Shown: piece by piece, positions 1 through 8,481 of the stretch | How the letters are laid out: the number at the start of each line of letters is the position of its first letter | Position numbering within the stretch: the first letter of the stretch is position 1 | Assembly (NCBI RefSeq): GCF_016598575.1 | Contig: NZ_CP066801.1 | Coordinates: 2,108,001-2,172,000 of the forward strand | Direction of reading: 5' to 3' | Length of the DNA: 64,000 nt | Source: Streptomyces sp. HSG2 | GTDB taxonomy: Bacteria > Actinomycetota > Actinomycetes > Streptomycetales > Streptomycetaceae | Program-made: the position numbers and the translations under genes | The notes under the pieces: model-generated | What the model saw: the letters and a program-made list of their open reading frames with translations, nothing else | What the model was told of the DNA's origin: nothing | Databases searched by the model: none

Positions 1-911
1 GCGTACTCCTCGATCTGCCCGCGCAACGACTCGGAGACCTCGGGAGCCTCTCCGGGCATCTCGACCAGCTCGCCCCCACGGGCGTCACCCGGCATCTCCA
101 TGATCCACCCGGGGCGAATCAGACTCGCCTCCGACAGCCGCGAACCGTCCGGCTGGGCACGGTCCTTGTTGAGAGCGAAGATCTCCTTGTAGCGACGACC
201 GTCCCCGAGGTGCCGCTCGGCGATCTCCCAGAGAGAGTCGTGATGACGTCCCTCGGGAGGCTGAATCCGGTAGTACTTCGTGTCCCCCTGCCCGGCGGCG
301 CGCTCGCCGGCCCCCGCCCGCTCGGGTGACGCCGTGAGCGGCACACTCGCGGCTCCCTCCGCGGACCGGTCCCGTTGCGCGGGAACATCGGGCGTCCGCT
401 GCGCGGTGGCGGCCGGACCCTGCCGGCCGCTCTCCACTCCGTGCCCGAGCTGCGACAGCCCGGGGGTGATCCCGGCGGCGCCGGCCCCGATCAGCAGAAG
501 TGCCGCGACCAACTGCCGGGCGAGCAACTGACTGGGACCGGACCCGGGCACCCGTCCGGGCACGCCGACCCCCGACAACGCGGCCTTGACCTCCACCAGC
601 ACACAGGCGGCGAACTGCGCCCAGGCCAACCAGACGACGACGGTGAGAACACCGAGGAACGTCTGGACGGTGATCTCACGCTGCAACCACTCCAGGCTCG
701 GCGCACCACCGGGCAACGGCCACCCACGCCACACGGCCAGCCCCAACGGCACGCCGGCGACCAGCCCGAGTAGGGAGACGAACGCCAGAAACGCCTTGAC
801 GACGTCCCCGAACGTCCGCCGTCGCACCCGCACGGGTCGCGGCGTCCGGTTCACCGGAGCCGAGGGGCGTGCCGGTGGGCCGGGAGAGCGAGAAGTGCGG
901 CGTCGCGACAT
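1..911 (-). CDS. LysM-domain membrane protein (3' part outside window)
   Basis: An open minus-strand frame starts at ATG 911 and runs off the left edge, giving about 303 residues. After a basic N-terminus (MSRRRTSRSPG) there are three hydrophobic segments, at about residues 35-60, 85-110 and 130-150. A Pro/Ala/Gly-rich linker follows, then a LysM-like module at roughly 220-285 containing DSLWEIAERHLGDG and IRPGWIMEMP. LysM modules bind peptidoglycan, so the protein is probably membrane-anchored with an envelope-facing domain. In Streptomyces such proteins often sit near Tad/Flp genes and may carry a C-terminal BTAD-like part; I recall this rather than see it, and the C-terminus is missing. 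The call LysM plus membrane segments is firm; the role is unknown. Confidence 0.8.
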   Translation of the reverse strand, partial: MSRRRTSRSPGPPARPSAPVNRTPRPVRVRRRTFGDVVKAFLAFVSLLGLVAGVPLGLAVWRGWPLPGGAPSLEWLQREITVQTFLGVLTVVVWLAWAQFAACVLVEVKAALSGVGVPGRVPGSGPSQLLARQLVAALLLIGAGAAGITPGLSQLGHGVESGRQGPAATAQRTPDVPAQRDRSAEGAASVPLTASPERAGAGERAAGQGDTKYYRIQPPEGRHHDSLWEIAERHLGDGRRYKEIFALNKDRAQPDGSRLSEASLIRPGWIMEMPGDARGGELVEMPGEAPEVSESLRGQIEEY

Positions 912-1460
912 GACGGGCGTCCCAGGTTGTCGTGGGGGGCGAACGGCTCGGAGCCCGAGCCTACAGAGATCCTAGGGACCCGACTTGAGCCACCCGAGGC
1001 AGCCGGGACGCCCGAAAGCACCCCAGCGACAATCCACTTGAGCATCCCGCCCTCGGACGCCGATCATCGACCCTCCCACGTCGCAGGAGCGGCCTCGCTC
1101 ACCGTTCGCCGTGGGGCGTGGCCCGCCCCCTTCGGCACGAGCCCGCGAACCGATCAGTCGCCGTCCTGGACCGCACCGAAGCCGACCCCGACAGCAGCGC
1201 TCCACCTCGCGGCGACACGACCGCGTCCGCCAAGCACGGCTCCACGGTCGATCGGACGACGAGCGTCACCCGCTCCCCCGCCCTTCGGCGAGTCGGCCTC
1301 GCACCCGGCGAGAAACGCACGACCCGTGCTCTCACCCCTGAACTACGCTGCCCGACAACAGCGTTCACCGTCCTGGAACACGAAACCCGGTGGTCGAGCT
1401 CAGCCGGAGAGCCGGGCAAGGGGTGGACACGATCCGAATGACCATCATGGGAGAGACAAC
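912..1460. other. Intergenic region between divergent genes
   Basis: About 550 bases separate the LysM protein (leftward) from the lipoprotein (rightward). I see no frame with convincing codon use. The region must hold both promoters, but I cannot name one. The open frame that runs into the lipoprotein from 927 looks spurious, because the signal peptide begins at GTG 1461. Confidence 0.5.
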
Positions 1461-2129
1461 GTGAAACCCCGTCCCCTGCTCACGGCCGCCGCCCTCACAC
1501 TGACGGCCACCCTCCTGACCGCCTGCGGCGCGGACCAGAGCACGACCGACGACACCCCCATCGCAGGCGCCGACCAAAGCCCCACCCCCACAACCGAAAG
1601 CGAGACCTCCACACCCACACCCTCCCCCGAGAACGCACCCGACGGCGTCGACCTCTCCCTACCCGACGACATCAACCTCCTCTTCGAATGGGACACCCCA
1701 GACGACCAAAACGAAGCAGCCGCCCTTGAAGACGCCGCGAACTACATGAGGGCGATCTACCGGGGTGTCTCGCAACGTACGGCAGCAGAGCCGGCAGTGG
1801 CCAACTACGCCAAGGACCACGGGATCGAGTACGCACGGACCCAGATCGACGCCAGACTCGAAGGCGGATGGACCGCGACGGGAACCAAGCGATTCTCTCA
1901 ATCCGCCACCCGCTCCGCGCCGAACGGAGACGTCGTAGAGGTCACTTTCTGCTCGGACTCCACCTACTTCTACGGAAAGGAGGTCGACACGGGCAAGGTC
2001 CTCAAGACAGAACCCAGCATCGTAGATTTCAGTCACTACAAGATCGTCATGATCGAGCATCCGAGCCTTGAGGGACTGTGGCAGGCAGCACAGGTCTTCG
2101 TGGAGCCGGAGGCAGAGAAATGCCGGTAA
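1461..2129 (+). CDS. Lipoprotein, paralogue of the one at 28464 (locus A pair)
   Basis: A 222-residue predicted lipoprotein. The start is GTG 1461, preceded by a GGGAGAG ribosome site; residues 1-21 form a signal peptide ending in a lipobox (LLTAC) with the acceptor at Cys22. A low-complexity Thr/Pro/Ser linker (about 30-55) leads to a conserved globular part (about 60-222). The paralogue at 28464-29114 also has its lipobox Cys at residue 22, the same linker, a late V-T-x-C motif and a near-terminal Cys-(I)-Arg. The stop overlaps the next start, so the two are translationally coupled. The compartment (outer face of the membrane) is inferred from the lipobox. No catalytic motif is seen and the function is unknown; the fixed pairing with the secreted protein suggests they act together. 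Confidence 0.8.
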   Translation: MKPRPLLTAAALTLTATLLTACGADQSTTDDTPIAGADQSPTPTTESETSTPTPSPENAPDGVDLSLPDDINLLFEWDTPDDQNEAAALEDAANYMRAIYRGVSQRTAAEPAVANYAKDHGIEYARTQIDARLEGGWTATGTKRFSQSATRSAPNGDVVEVTFCSDSTYFYGKEVDTGKVLKTEPSIVDFSHYKIVMIEHPSLEGLWQAAQVFVEPEAEKCR

Positions 2130-3211
2130 GAATCCCACAACGCCTACTAACCCCCACCTCCCTCTGCCTAGCACTGACTCTTTCCCTTGCGCTTCATCAA
2201 AGTCGCGCTACTGCTGCGGAGACCCCCAAAGAGCAAGTTGGCGCACAATCCGAGGTGGATGGTGGAATCAAGGAAAACAACCTCTACGCCGTGGCACGGA
2301 TCGAGTACTCCGGATCGGTCGCCACGAACGGCGAAGGAACCGGAAACCTCAACGCCACCTCACCCGACTGGGACCCTCCCGGATGCTGGTACGCCCCCTA
2401 CCTCGGAGCGAAAGCCTTCAAAAAGGAAATGTCCCAGGAAATCGAAGATTTAAGGAACACGCCCGGGATGGCTGGCCACGCCGGTGCCGCAATCGCCGAA
2501 ATGGAGCGCCACTACACCGACGAATACGCATTCTCGGACACCCCCGGATACGACGACTACAACGTCGACAAAGACGGCGAAGGCATGTTCTGGGCCGGCG
2601 TGGAAAACCCGAACGAACCCGATCTATTGAAACGGCACGCCTGCTCAGCTCCACCCTTCTGGGTCGAGAACGGCGAAGCCCCACCACCCCAGTACGAACA
2701 AGCCATCACACCGGAAATCCTGGCCGCACTCGCCTACCAACAAATGACCCTCCCCGAGACCGACATCAACCTCGCCCCCGAAACCACCACCAAGGTCAAC
2801 CTCCCCACCTGGATCTGGCTGGACAACACCGTCTTCACCCCCGTGCAGGCCACAGCCTCCCTCAACACCCCAGGCTTCACCCTCCAGGCCACCACCACCG
2901 CAACCCCCGTATCCCTGACAGTCGAACCAGGCACCCCACACGCCCAGACCCACCCCACCTCGGGCACCTGCCCCATCCAACCGGACGGCACCATCGGACG
3001 CCCCTACACCCAAGGCAACGCCGAACAGACCCCACCCTGCGGACTCACCTACCACCACTCCTCCGGCACCGACACCTACCCCCTCCAGGCCACCGTCACC
3101 TGGCAAATCAACTGGACCGGCACCGGCAACGCCGGAGGCGACCTACCCAACGGCACCATCGAAGAGACCAAGAACATCACCGTCCAGGAAATCCAATCCC
3201 TCAACCGATAA
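2120..3211 (+). CDS. Secreted protein of the lipoprotein pair (locus A)
   Basis: 363 residues from ATG 2120, overlapping the lipoprotein stop by 10 bases. The N-terminus is a signal peptide (hydrophobic to about residue 25, then ATAAE). It is clearly paralogous to 29111-30145. Shared blocks include PPxCWY, WVENGE, AITP-LA-LAY, KVNLPTW-WLD, ATTTATPVSL, EPGTP-A-THP-SG-CPI, DG-IGRPYT, PPCG-TY, a W-I-WTGTG-AGGDLP block and the C-terminal EIQS-NR. Conserved cysteines suggest disulfides, fitting an extracellular location. The codons are strikingly C-rich. I recognise a conserved actinobacterial family but no enzyme signature. No transmembrane helix follows the signal peptide. Confidence 0.8.
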   Translation: MPVRIPQRLLTPTSLCLALTLSLALHQSRATAAETPKEQVGAQSEVDGGIKENNLYAVARIEYSGSVATNGEGTGNLNATSPDWDPPGCWYAPYLGAKAFKKEMSQEIEDLRNTPGMAGHAGAAIAEMERHYTDEYAFSDTPGYDDYNVDKDGEGMFWAGVENPNEPDLLKRHACSAPPFWVENGEAPPPQYEQAITPEILAALAYQQMTLPETDINLAPETTTKVNLPTWIWLDNTVFTPVQATASLNTPGFTLQATTTATPVSLTVEPGTPHAQTHPTSGTCPIQPDGTIGRPYTQGNAEQTPPCGLTYHHSSGTDTYPLQATVTWQINWTGTGNAGGDLPNGTIEETKNITVQEIQSLNR

Positions 3212-3689
3212 CCAGGCTCTTCGATCTTGATGGGGGTACCGCCGACCGTCGGCACCTCGGCGTGCGCCGACTGCCCGTCGAACGTCATGGCCGGGTCGCG
3301 CTCCGTGGGGCGGCCGAGGCCCGTCAGCCGACGAGCAACCCCACCGACTTCCAAGCCCCCGATAGCCACCCCACGACAACCACCCGGGCGCGAGAACAGG
3401 CCTCCGCCATCACGGCCGTGAGCCCCCGTTCCTGTGCCCATGGGACAGGACCCGCCGCGCCCCGTATCGACCACCGGACGTGCCTGCTTCAGGGGACGCG
3501 AGAGCCCTGCGCAGCAGGTCGCGCAGATGCTCATCCGCGCACAGCACACAGCAGGACTCGATCATGTTCCGGTCAACACTTGTCACTACTGGTCAGCATC
3601 CACCCCTCCCCCTCCCTGCGACCTAATGTGCGACCACCGAACGCGCCGGAGGTGACTCCGGCCCACCGCCCATCGGAAGGGGAGACAGC
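3212..3689. other. Intergenic region
   Basis: About 480 bases with no supported gene. It ends in a strong GGAAGGGGAGA ribosome site for the roadblock gene. Open frames here overlap in several directions without coherent codon bias. Confidence 0.5.
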
Positions 3690-4064
3690 GTGGCGAGTGT
3701 GGAAGTGTCGCTCAAGGAGATGATGACGGGGGTCGAGGGCGCCCTGGGCGCGGCCGTCGTCGACTACACCAGCGGGATGGCGCTGGGCACGTTGGGCGGG
3801 GGTGGCGACCTTGACCTGACGCTCGCCGCGGCGGGGAACACCGACGTGATCCGAGCCAAGGTCCGCACCATGGAGCAGTTGGGTCTGCGCAGTGAGATCG
3901 AGGACATCCTGATCACCCTCGCCGGGCAGTACCACCTCATCCGCCTCGTCGGCGGTCGCTCCGGACACGGTTTGTTCCTCTACCTCGTGCTGGACAAGGG
4001 ACGCTCGAACCTGGCAATGGCCCGTCACCAGCTACGACGCGTCGAGGAACAACTGGAGGTTTGA
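3690..4064 (+). CDS. Roadblock/LC7 domain protein
   Basis: 124 residues from GTG 3690, with a strong purine-rich ribosome site just upstream. The sequence has the Roadblock/LC7 (MglB-like) pattern: an N-terminal helix, then GALGAAVVDYTSGMALGT, a long helix ending VIRAKVRTMEQLG, ILITLAGQYHLIRLV, and FLYLVLDKGRSNLAMAR near the C-terminus. The length matches the single-domain family. Roadblock proteins regulate small GTPases. In Streptomyces many belong to conservons beside a GTPase and a histidine kinase, but no such partner is adjacent here, so the client is unknown. Located between the lipoprotein pair and the ArsR gene. Confidence 0.85.
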   Translation: MASVEVSLKEMMTGVEGALGAAVVDYTSGMALGTLGGGGDLDLTLAAAGNTDVIRAKVRTMEQLGLRSEIEDILITLAGQYHLIRLVGGRSGHGLFLYLVLDKGRSNLAMARHQLRRVEEQLEV

Positions 4065-4103
4065 CGCCCACCCGGGTCCGTTCCTTTTCTTTGCCCACGA
4101 TGT

Positions 4104-4115
4104 GAAGAATTCTTC
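4104..4115. promoter_or_regulatory. Perfect 12-bp palindrome upstream of the arsR-like gene
   Basis: GAAGAATTCTTC is a perfect palindrome in a locally AT-rich patch, about 145 bases before the ArsR start and just after the roadblock stop. ArsR repressors bind AT-rich dyads in their own promoters, so this is a plausible operator. That is inference. Confidence 0.35.
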
Positions 4116-4258
4116 AATTCGGCACATCAGCAAGATCCGAACTCGCGGATCACGCAACCGCCCTCCCCGAGGATGGATCGGCAGGTAAGAGCAGGATCGG
4201 CGGCGGCACCCCGAGTGTCGCCGCACCCCGGCCCCCACACCCGCCATGGAGCGCGCGC

Positions 4259-4618
4259 ATGCAAGTACCCCTCTACCAAGCCAAGGCGGAGTTCTTCCGC
4301 ATGCTCGGGCACCCGGTGCGCATCAGGGTCCTGGAGCTACTCCAGAACGGTCCGGTGCCGGTGCGGGACCTGCTCGCGGACATCGAGATCGAACCCTCCA
4401 GCCTGTCGCAACAGCTCGCGGTCCTGCGGCGCTCCGGCATCGTCGTGTCGAAGAGAGAGGGGTCCACGGTCAGCTACGCGCTCGCGGGCGGCGACGTCGC
4501 CGAGCTTCTGCGCGCGGCCCGTCGCATCCTCACCGAGCTACTGGCCGGCCAGAACGAACTGTTGGCGGAACTCCGCGAAACCGACACCACACCATCGGCC
4601 TCCGGCAGCACTCGATAG
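4259..4618 (+). CDS. ArsR-family HTH transcriptional regulator
   Basis: 119 residues from ATG 4259. It is a standard ArsR/SmtB winged helix: KAEFFRMLGHPVRIRVLELLQNGPVPV, the recognition-helix region EPSSLSQQLAVLRRSGIV, then the wing KREGSTVSYAL. There is no obvious metal-binding CxC in the recognition helix, and the protein has no cysteine, so it is unlikely to sense metals by the classical site. Streptomyces homologues often sit beside a sulfate-transporter-like or rhodanese gene; none follows here. The palindrome at 4104 is a candidate operator. Confidence 0.88.
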   Translation: MQVPLYQAKAEFFRMLGHPVRIRVLELLQNGPVPVRDLLADIEIEPSSLSQQLAVLRRSGIVVSKREGSTVSYALAGGDVAELLRAARRILTELLAGQNELLAELRETDTTPSASGSTR

Positions 4619-5830
4619 TGCCGCACCGGACCACCTACCCCTGGGCCTCACGGGCGGCGAGACCGCAGTCGGTGACGCGAACCTGGCCCGAAGGCGCCCC
4701 CGTGACGGACGATCTGGACACCCGGGTTCCAGGACCGAGGCCGGCGCGAAGTACCCTCACCGGAGGAGACCGACATGTCGTGTCAACGGTGTATGTCACT
4801 CCTGAGCACCACGTCGGCTCGACCCCGACTGTCCGTGTTTCGGCCCGCGGCAGAGGCCGGCGCGTCGGCGGACAGAGCACGACCGGCCCTTCGAAAAGGA
4901 CCGGTCGCTGTCGATTCGAACGATGCCCCCCGTCCGCCGTCGGGTCGGGAGGAACCGTCAGCCGACCGCCATGGTGACAGTGGCGAGGACCACGTGAGCC
5001 GTGACGATGGAGACCGCCACAGCGGCGTGCGCCAACGTGACAGGAAAGGCGTGCTGCGGGCTCACACCCTGGCTCTGCTCGGTCAGTTCTTGATCAAATT
5101 GCTCAGAGATTCTCACCGTCGCTGTCATGGCCACCTCGATTCCTCGTTCGGACTCTTCTTTCTCCGGGGCCGACTGGCCATGTCCGGATGCCGATGGTTT
5201 ACTTGTGACCTGGGACACCCGGACGTGGTGGCCAGGTCCTGTTGTCGGACCGTGAGCCGGGTTTGCGTCGAGCCGACTCACTCGGACGTATGGGCTGGTC
5301 AGACTCGTGGGCTGGCACTGATTCGACAGGTTGACCCTCATCGGTGGAGAGCCGAGCGGCCCACCTGGTGTGAGTGGGCCGCTGTGTCACTCCCATAATC
5401 AGTGGAGCCGTTGTCCCCCTTCGTCCCCCATTCGGGGGACATGGCCAGAGGAAGAGGCATCCCCCACACGGAGGAGACCTTCTGGCGGCGGGAGGAGAAC
5501 CAACCGGGACCGCGCCGCCGGTGCCGGATCCCGCGTCACCGTGACCCGCCCCCTCCAACGGTCGATGCTTTCCCGGCCACGATGACGCGAGAGAATCACA
5601 GGGCCTTTGGCCCCACGTTTGTCGCCGCACCGCCCTGATGCCGCGCCTCAGGCCCTGGGGATGAACAGCCTCGACCGGCCTGGGACCATCGGAGCCTTCC
5701 TTCGTGGATACCCCTGGTCTTGGCCAGCTTTACCTCAAGGCGGAGCAGTGGGACGCCCCTCCGCCCCTTCGTCCACATACCGACAAGCACCATCTATCAG
5801 TCCAGACTCATCTTCAGAGCGAGTCGCACT
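4619..5830. other. Long gene-poor stretch
   Basis: About 1.2 kb between the ArsR gene and the broken beta gene. Apart from a possible small membrane peptide at 4958-5128, I find no frame with consistent Streptomyces codon use. Several long open frames overlap on both strands with Arg/Pro/Ser-rich products typical of chance frames in GC-rich DNA. Confidence 0.5.
4958..5128 (-). CDS. Possible small membrane peptide (56 aa)
   Basis: A short frame from ATG 5128 with a GAGG ribosome site 8 bases upstream. The first 28 residues are polar (starting MTATVRISEQFDQE); the second half is one hydrophobic stretch of Ala/Val/Thr (VTLAHAAVAVSIVTAHVVLA). The leader-like front plus hydrophobic core resembles small secreted or membrane peptides, but there are no cysteines and no modification genes nearby. 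Weak evidence; it could be a chance frame. Confidence 0.3.
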   Translation of the reverse strand: MTATVRISEQFDQELTEQSQGVSPQHAFPVTLAHAAVAVSIVTAHVVLATVTMAVG

Positions 5831-5914
5831 TCACAGTGAGAGGGTCTGAGCCATTTCGTCAACCATGTCTTCCAGAAGTTGGTCGAGTACCGGTTCTGTC
5901 CAGGAAGCCATGAG
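5831..5914 (-). pseudogene. 3' fragment of gene beta, cut off by IS1380 copy 1
   Basis: The last about 27 codons of the beta protein (MASWTEPVLDQLLEDMVDEM and on to a TGA at 5831), separated from the rest by the IS at 5915-7569. Positions 5910-5914 (ATGAG) repeat at 7570-7574. Joining 5909 to 7570 gives an uninterrupted frame of 198 codons plus stop with the fragment at 7570-8087. The C-terminal helix matches the end of the locus B protein at 27759-28376 in spacing and acidity (EDLDDLARSLAI versus EDMVDEMAQTLSL). Confidence 0.75.
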
Positions 5915-7569
5915 CCTGGATCCACCGCGTGATACTCGGCCTGCGGGCGATGAAAAGAGAAGAGGTGCCTGCTGACCTGGGACGATGGGAGTTCCTACGC
6001 CCACACCAGTCCCACGAAGCAAGGCACCTCGTAAGTGAAAGTCTCCCACAGGCCCGCGGAGCTCTTCGCCGCGTTCGACGACCCTGACCTGATCGCGCAC
6101 GCCGGGCTGGTCCCGACGGTCCGGCTGGCCGAGCGGTGCGGTCTGCCCGCTCTGGTGGCCGAGAAGGTTGACCTGACCACTGCGAAGAACGGGGCCGGTA
6201 CGGCCGCCGACGCGAAAGCGATGTCGATCGTGGGCGGCATGGTCGCCGGGGCGGACAGCATCGACGACCTGGACATACTGCGTCACGGCGGGTTGCCGCG
6301 CCTGTTCGGCGGGGTGCGGGCGCCCTCCACGCTGGGCAGTTTCCTGCGTGCCTTCACCTGGGGGCATGTGCGCCAACTGGAGTCCGCTGCACGGGCGTTC
6401 ACCTGCCGCCTGGCCGCGCACACCGGCCTCATCCCGAAGCGGGACGAGGTGGTGTTCGTGGACATCGACTCCAAGGTCAAGCAGGTCTACGGCCCTGCCA
6501 AGCAGGGCGCCTCCTTCGGCTACACCAAGCAGCGGGGCTGCACTTCCAGATCGTCACCGTGAAGACGTCCACCTGCGCCCCGTGATCGTGGCCACCAGGC
6601 TGCGCAAGGGTTCGGCAGGCTCCGGCAAGGGCGCGGCGAGTCTGCTGCGCGAGGCACTGGCCACGGTCCGGGCCATGGGCATCACCGCCCAAGTCGTCGT
6701 CCGCGCGGACTCGGCGTACTTCTCCCACAAGGTCGTCGATGTGTGCCGCAAGGCCGGCGCCGCGTTCTCTCTGGCCGTCGCGGTCAAGAAGACCATCCGC
6801 GAGGCCATCGCGGGCATCCCGAGGACGCTTGGACGCCGATCAAGTACGCCAGCGCCGTCTGGGACGCCGAGGAGGAACGCTGGATCTCCGACGCCGAGAT
6901 CACCGAGATCCCCTTCACCGCGTTCACCAGCAAGAAGAAGGCGTTCCACACCACCGCACGGCTCATCGTGCGCCGCGTGAAGCGGCTGAACCCCACCGGC
7001 GTGCCCGCCGGCCAGGCCGAACTGTTCGGGGTCTGGCGCCACCATGTGATCTTCACCGACAGCCCCTTCGTCCTCGCTCAGGCCGAGCCGATGCACCGCG
7101 AACACGCCGTCATCGAGCAGGTCTTCGCCGACCTGGAAGACTCCGCCCTCGCCCACCTGCCCTCGGGGAAGTTCACCGCGAACGCCGCCTGGTTGACCTG
7201 GCCGCCACCGCCTACAACCTCACCCGTGCGAGCGGCCACCTCGCCTCCGCCTTCCACGCCAAGGCGAGGACCGGCACCATCCGCCGCCACCTCATCAACA
7301 TCCCCGCCCGGATCGCCACCGGAGCCCGCCGCCTCACCCTCCACCTGCCCGAACGCTGGCGCTGGTGTGACGACTTCACCGACCTGTGGACCGCCACCGG
7401 CCAGCGCATGCTCACCTGAACCACGCAGCCGACCTGACCACCCACGACCTGAAAAACCTCGGAGACCCCGCACCGGACGGCCACCCGGCCCATCGTGCTG
7501 CCCGCACCCCGAAAGATCACCCCGAGCCCGCCGGATACCGGAGACGAGAATTCACGCGGTGGATCCAGG
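5915..7569 (+). mobile_element. IS1380-family insertion sequence, copy 1 (inside gene beta)
   Basis: A 1655-bp element bounded by perfect 18-bp inverted ends CCTGGATCCACCGCGTGA (5915-5932 and the reverse complement at 7552-7569). It is flanked by the 5-bp direct repeat ATGAG (5910-5914 and 7570-7574). It carries one transposase reading frame, now frameshifted. A near-identical copy lies in opposite orientation at 11098-12756. The family call rests on the transposase sequence and on 4-5 bp duplications being usual for IS1380. Confidence 0.9.
6035..7419 (+). pseudogene. IS1380-family transposase, frameshifted
   Basis: Compared by eye with the intact copy (11248-12636, minus), the frame starts identically (MKVSHRPAELFAAFDDPDLI) but loses single bases near 6534, 6580, 6819 and 7197. 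This splits the protein into pieces read in different frames: start to about 6534, about 6590-6820, about 6825-7195, and 7200-7419. Each missing base lies in a G/C run. The catalytic-core remnants are still readable (VDIDSKVKQVYG, VVRADSAYFS, EQVFADLEDSALAHLPSG). Either the copy has decayed or the assembly under-called bases. As written it cannot encode a full transposase, though the intact copy could act in trans on its ends. Confidence 0.88.
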
Positions 7570-8087
7570 ATGAGAGTAACCGCAGATTTGACCCCAGGCG
7601 GACGAACACCATAAAAAAGCGTGCGAATCACTGGGCGAGGTCGAAGCCGATGCCCTCGGTCCTCGAAAATGTTCTGACGGAGACGGATGGCGTCACCCAG
7701 CGGAAGTCTCCTACTCTCCCATAGCGGCGCCCCGAAATCGCCACCACTGAGCATGCGCTCTGTCAGCAAGTCGAGAGTCACCTCGGGGATGATGGAATCC
7801 GGGTTTATCACATCGATTTCCAGAATGGCTGCGACCCTGTCGTGCCCGCTGACGTACCAGGCTAAGGCTGCGAAAGGAGTGCGCGTCTGGCAGTCCTTGG
7901 CGACTCGCTCCAGATCCCGAGTCAGACACCTGGGGTCTCCCTTCTGGGCATCCCTCTCGTACCGTATGGCAACTTCCCGCCCCTGCGACTCGGCCCAACT
8001 TCGGAGGTCGCCATCAATTGAAACAGGGATCGCAACCCAGTCTTCCGAGCATCGGAGCGTCAAGTGAGAGAATTTCCCTCTCTGCAA
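7570..8087 (-). pseudogene. 5' fragment of gene beta (locus A), interrupted by IS1380
   Basis: The N-terminal about 172 residues of a protein starting at 8087 (MQRGKFSHLTLRC), lying 4 bases after the alpha stop. Joined across the IS it gives 198 residues. It is a diverged paralogue of the intact locus B beta protein (27759-28376): both start with a short polar strand followed by W-(V/A)-I-P or W-V-I-VPP, have a central Trp/Asp-rich strand with IPxPVL or IIPEVTLDLL, then an R-x-x-Y-x-(W/G)VR strand, and an acidic C-terminal helix. No catalytic motif is recognised. Inactivated here; the truncated frame now runs into IS sequence. Confidence 0.75.
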
Positions 8088-8091
8088 GAGA

Positions 8092-8481
8092 CTAATCCGT
8101 CCAATTCAACGAAGCGGCGACAGCATCGAATAGCTCCGACATGGCTTCGGCAAGAAACTCGAGGGGGGTTGAAAAGGTCAATAGCAGAATGGCCCGGGCG
8201 CGGGGTACCGGTATGTGGTACTCCACAATAAGAGAACGCAGTCCTTGATCAGCACCTGCCACCGACTCGGGCAGTGACGTCCATCTCTGGACCCGAACCG
8301 CCCCACCGGCGGGAAGGTGCCTGATGCAGATCTTCCGATCGGCACCTCCGTCGTCGCTTCGTTCTCCCTCTTCTGGCCGGCCACACGAGACCACCAGCGA
8401 GTCCGCCAACGCCTGCAGCGGCAGTGCCCCCGGTTGCGGAATCGGCGTCAGACTGACCAGCATGGAGGCCGGAATCGTCAA
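8092..8481 (-). pseudogene. 3' fragment of gene alpha (locus A), cut by IS4-type element
   Basis: The C-terminal about 130 residues of alpha. It contains the hallmark block shared with the locus B alpha: a YxxPVPRA strand, LLLTFST, then a helix ending LFDAVAASLNW (locus B has LILAFST and WFDAVMETFRW). It is separated from its start by the element at 8482-10057. Residues Leu-Thr-Ile-Pro are encoded on both sides because they lie in the duplicated target site. Joining 8481 to 10068 restores 214 codons plus stop. Confidence 0.78.

Noticed and set aside
2068..3723. A 551-codon frame overlapping the secreted protein and roadblock genes
   Set aside because: The product is Arg/His/Pro-rich and runs through intergenic DNA. 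The paralogue-supported frame is the one ending at 3211.
4775..5398. A 207-codon plus-strand frame
   Set aside because: Random-looking composition and no ribosome site of quality; likely chance.
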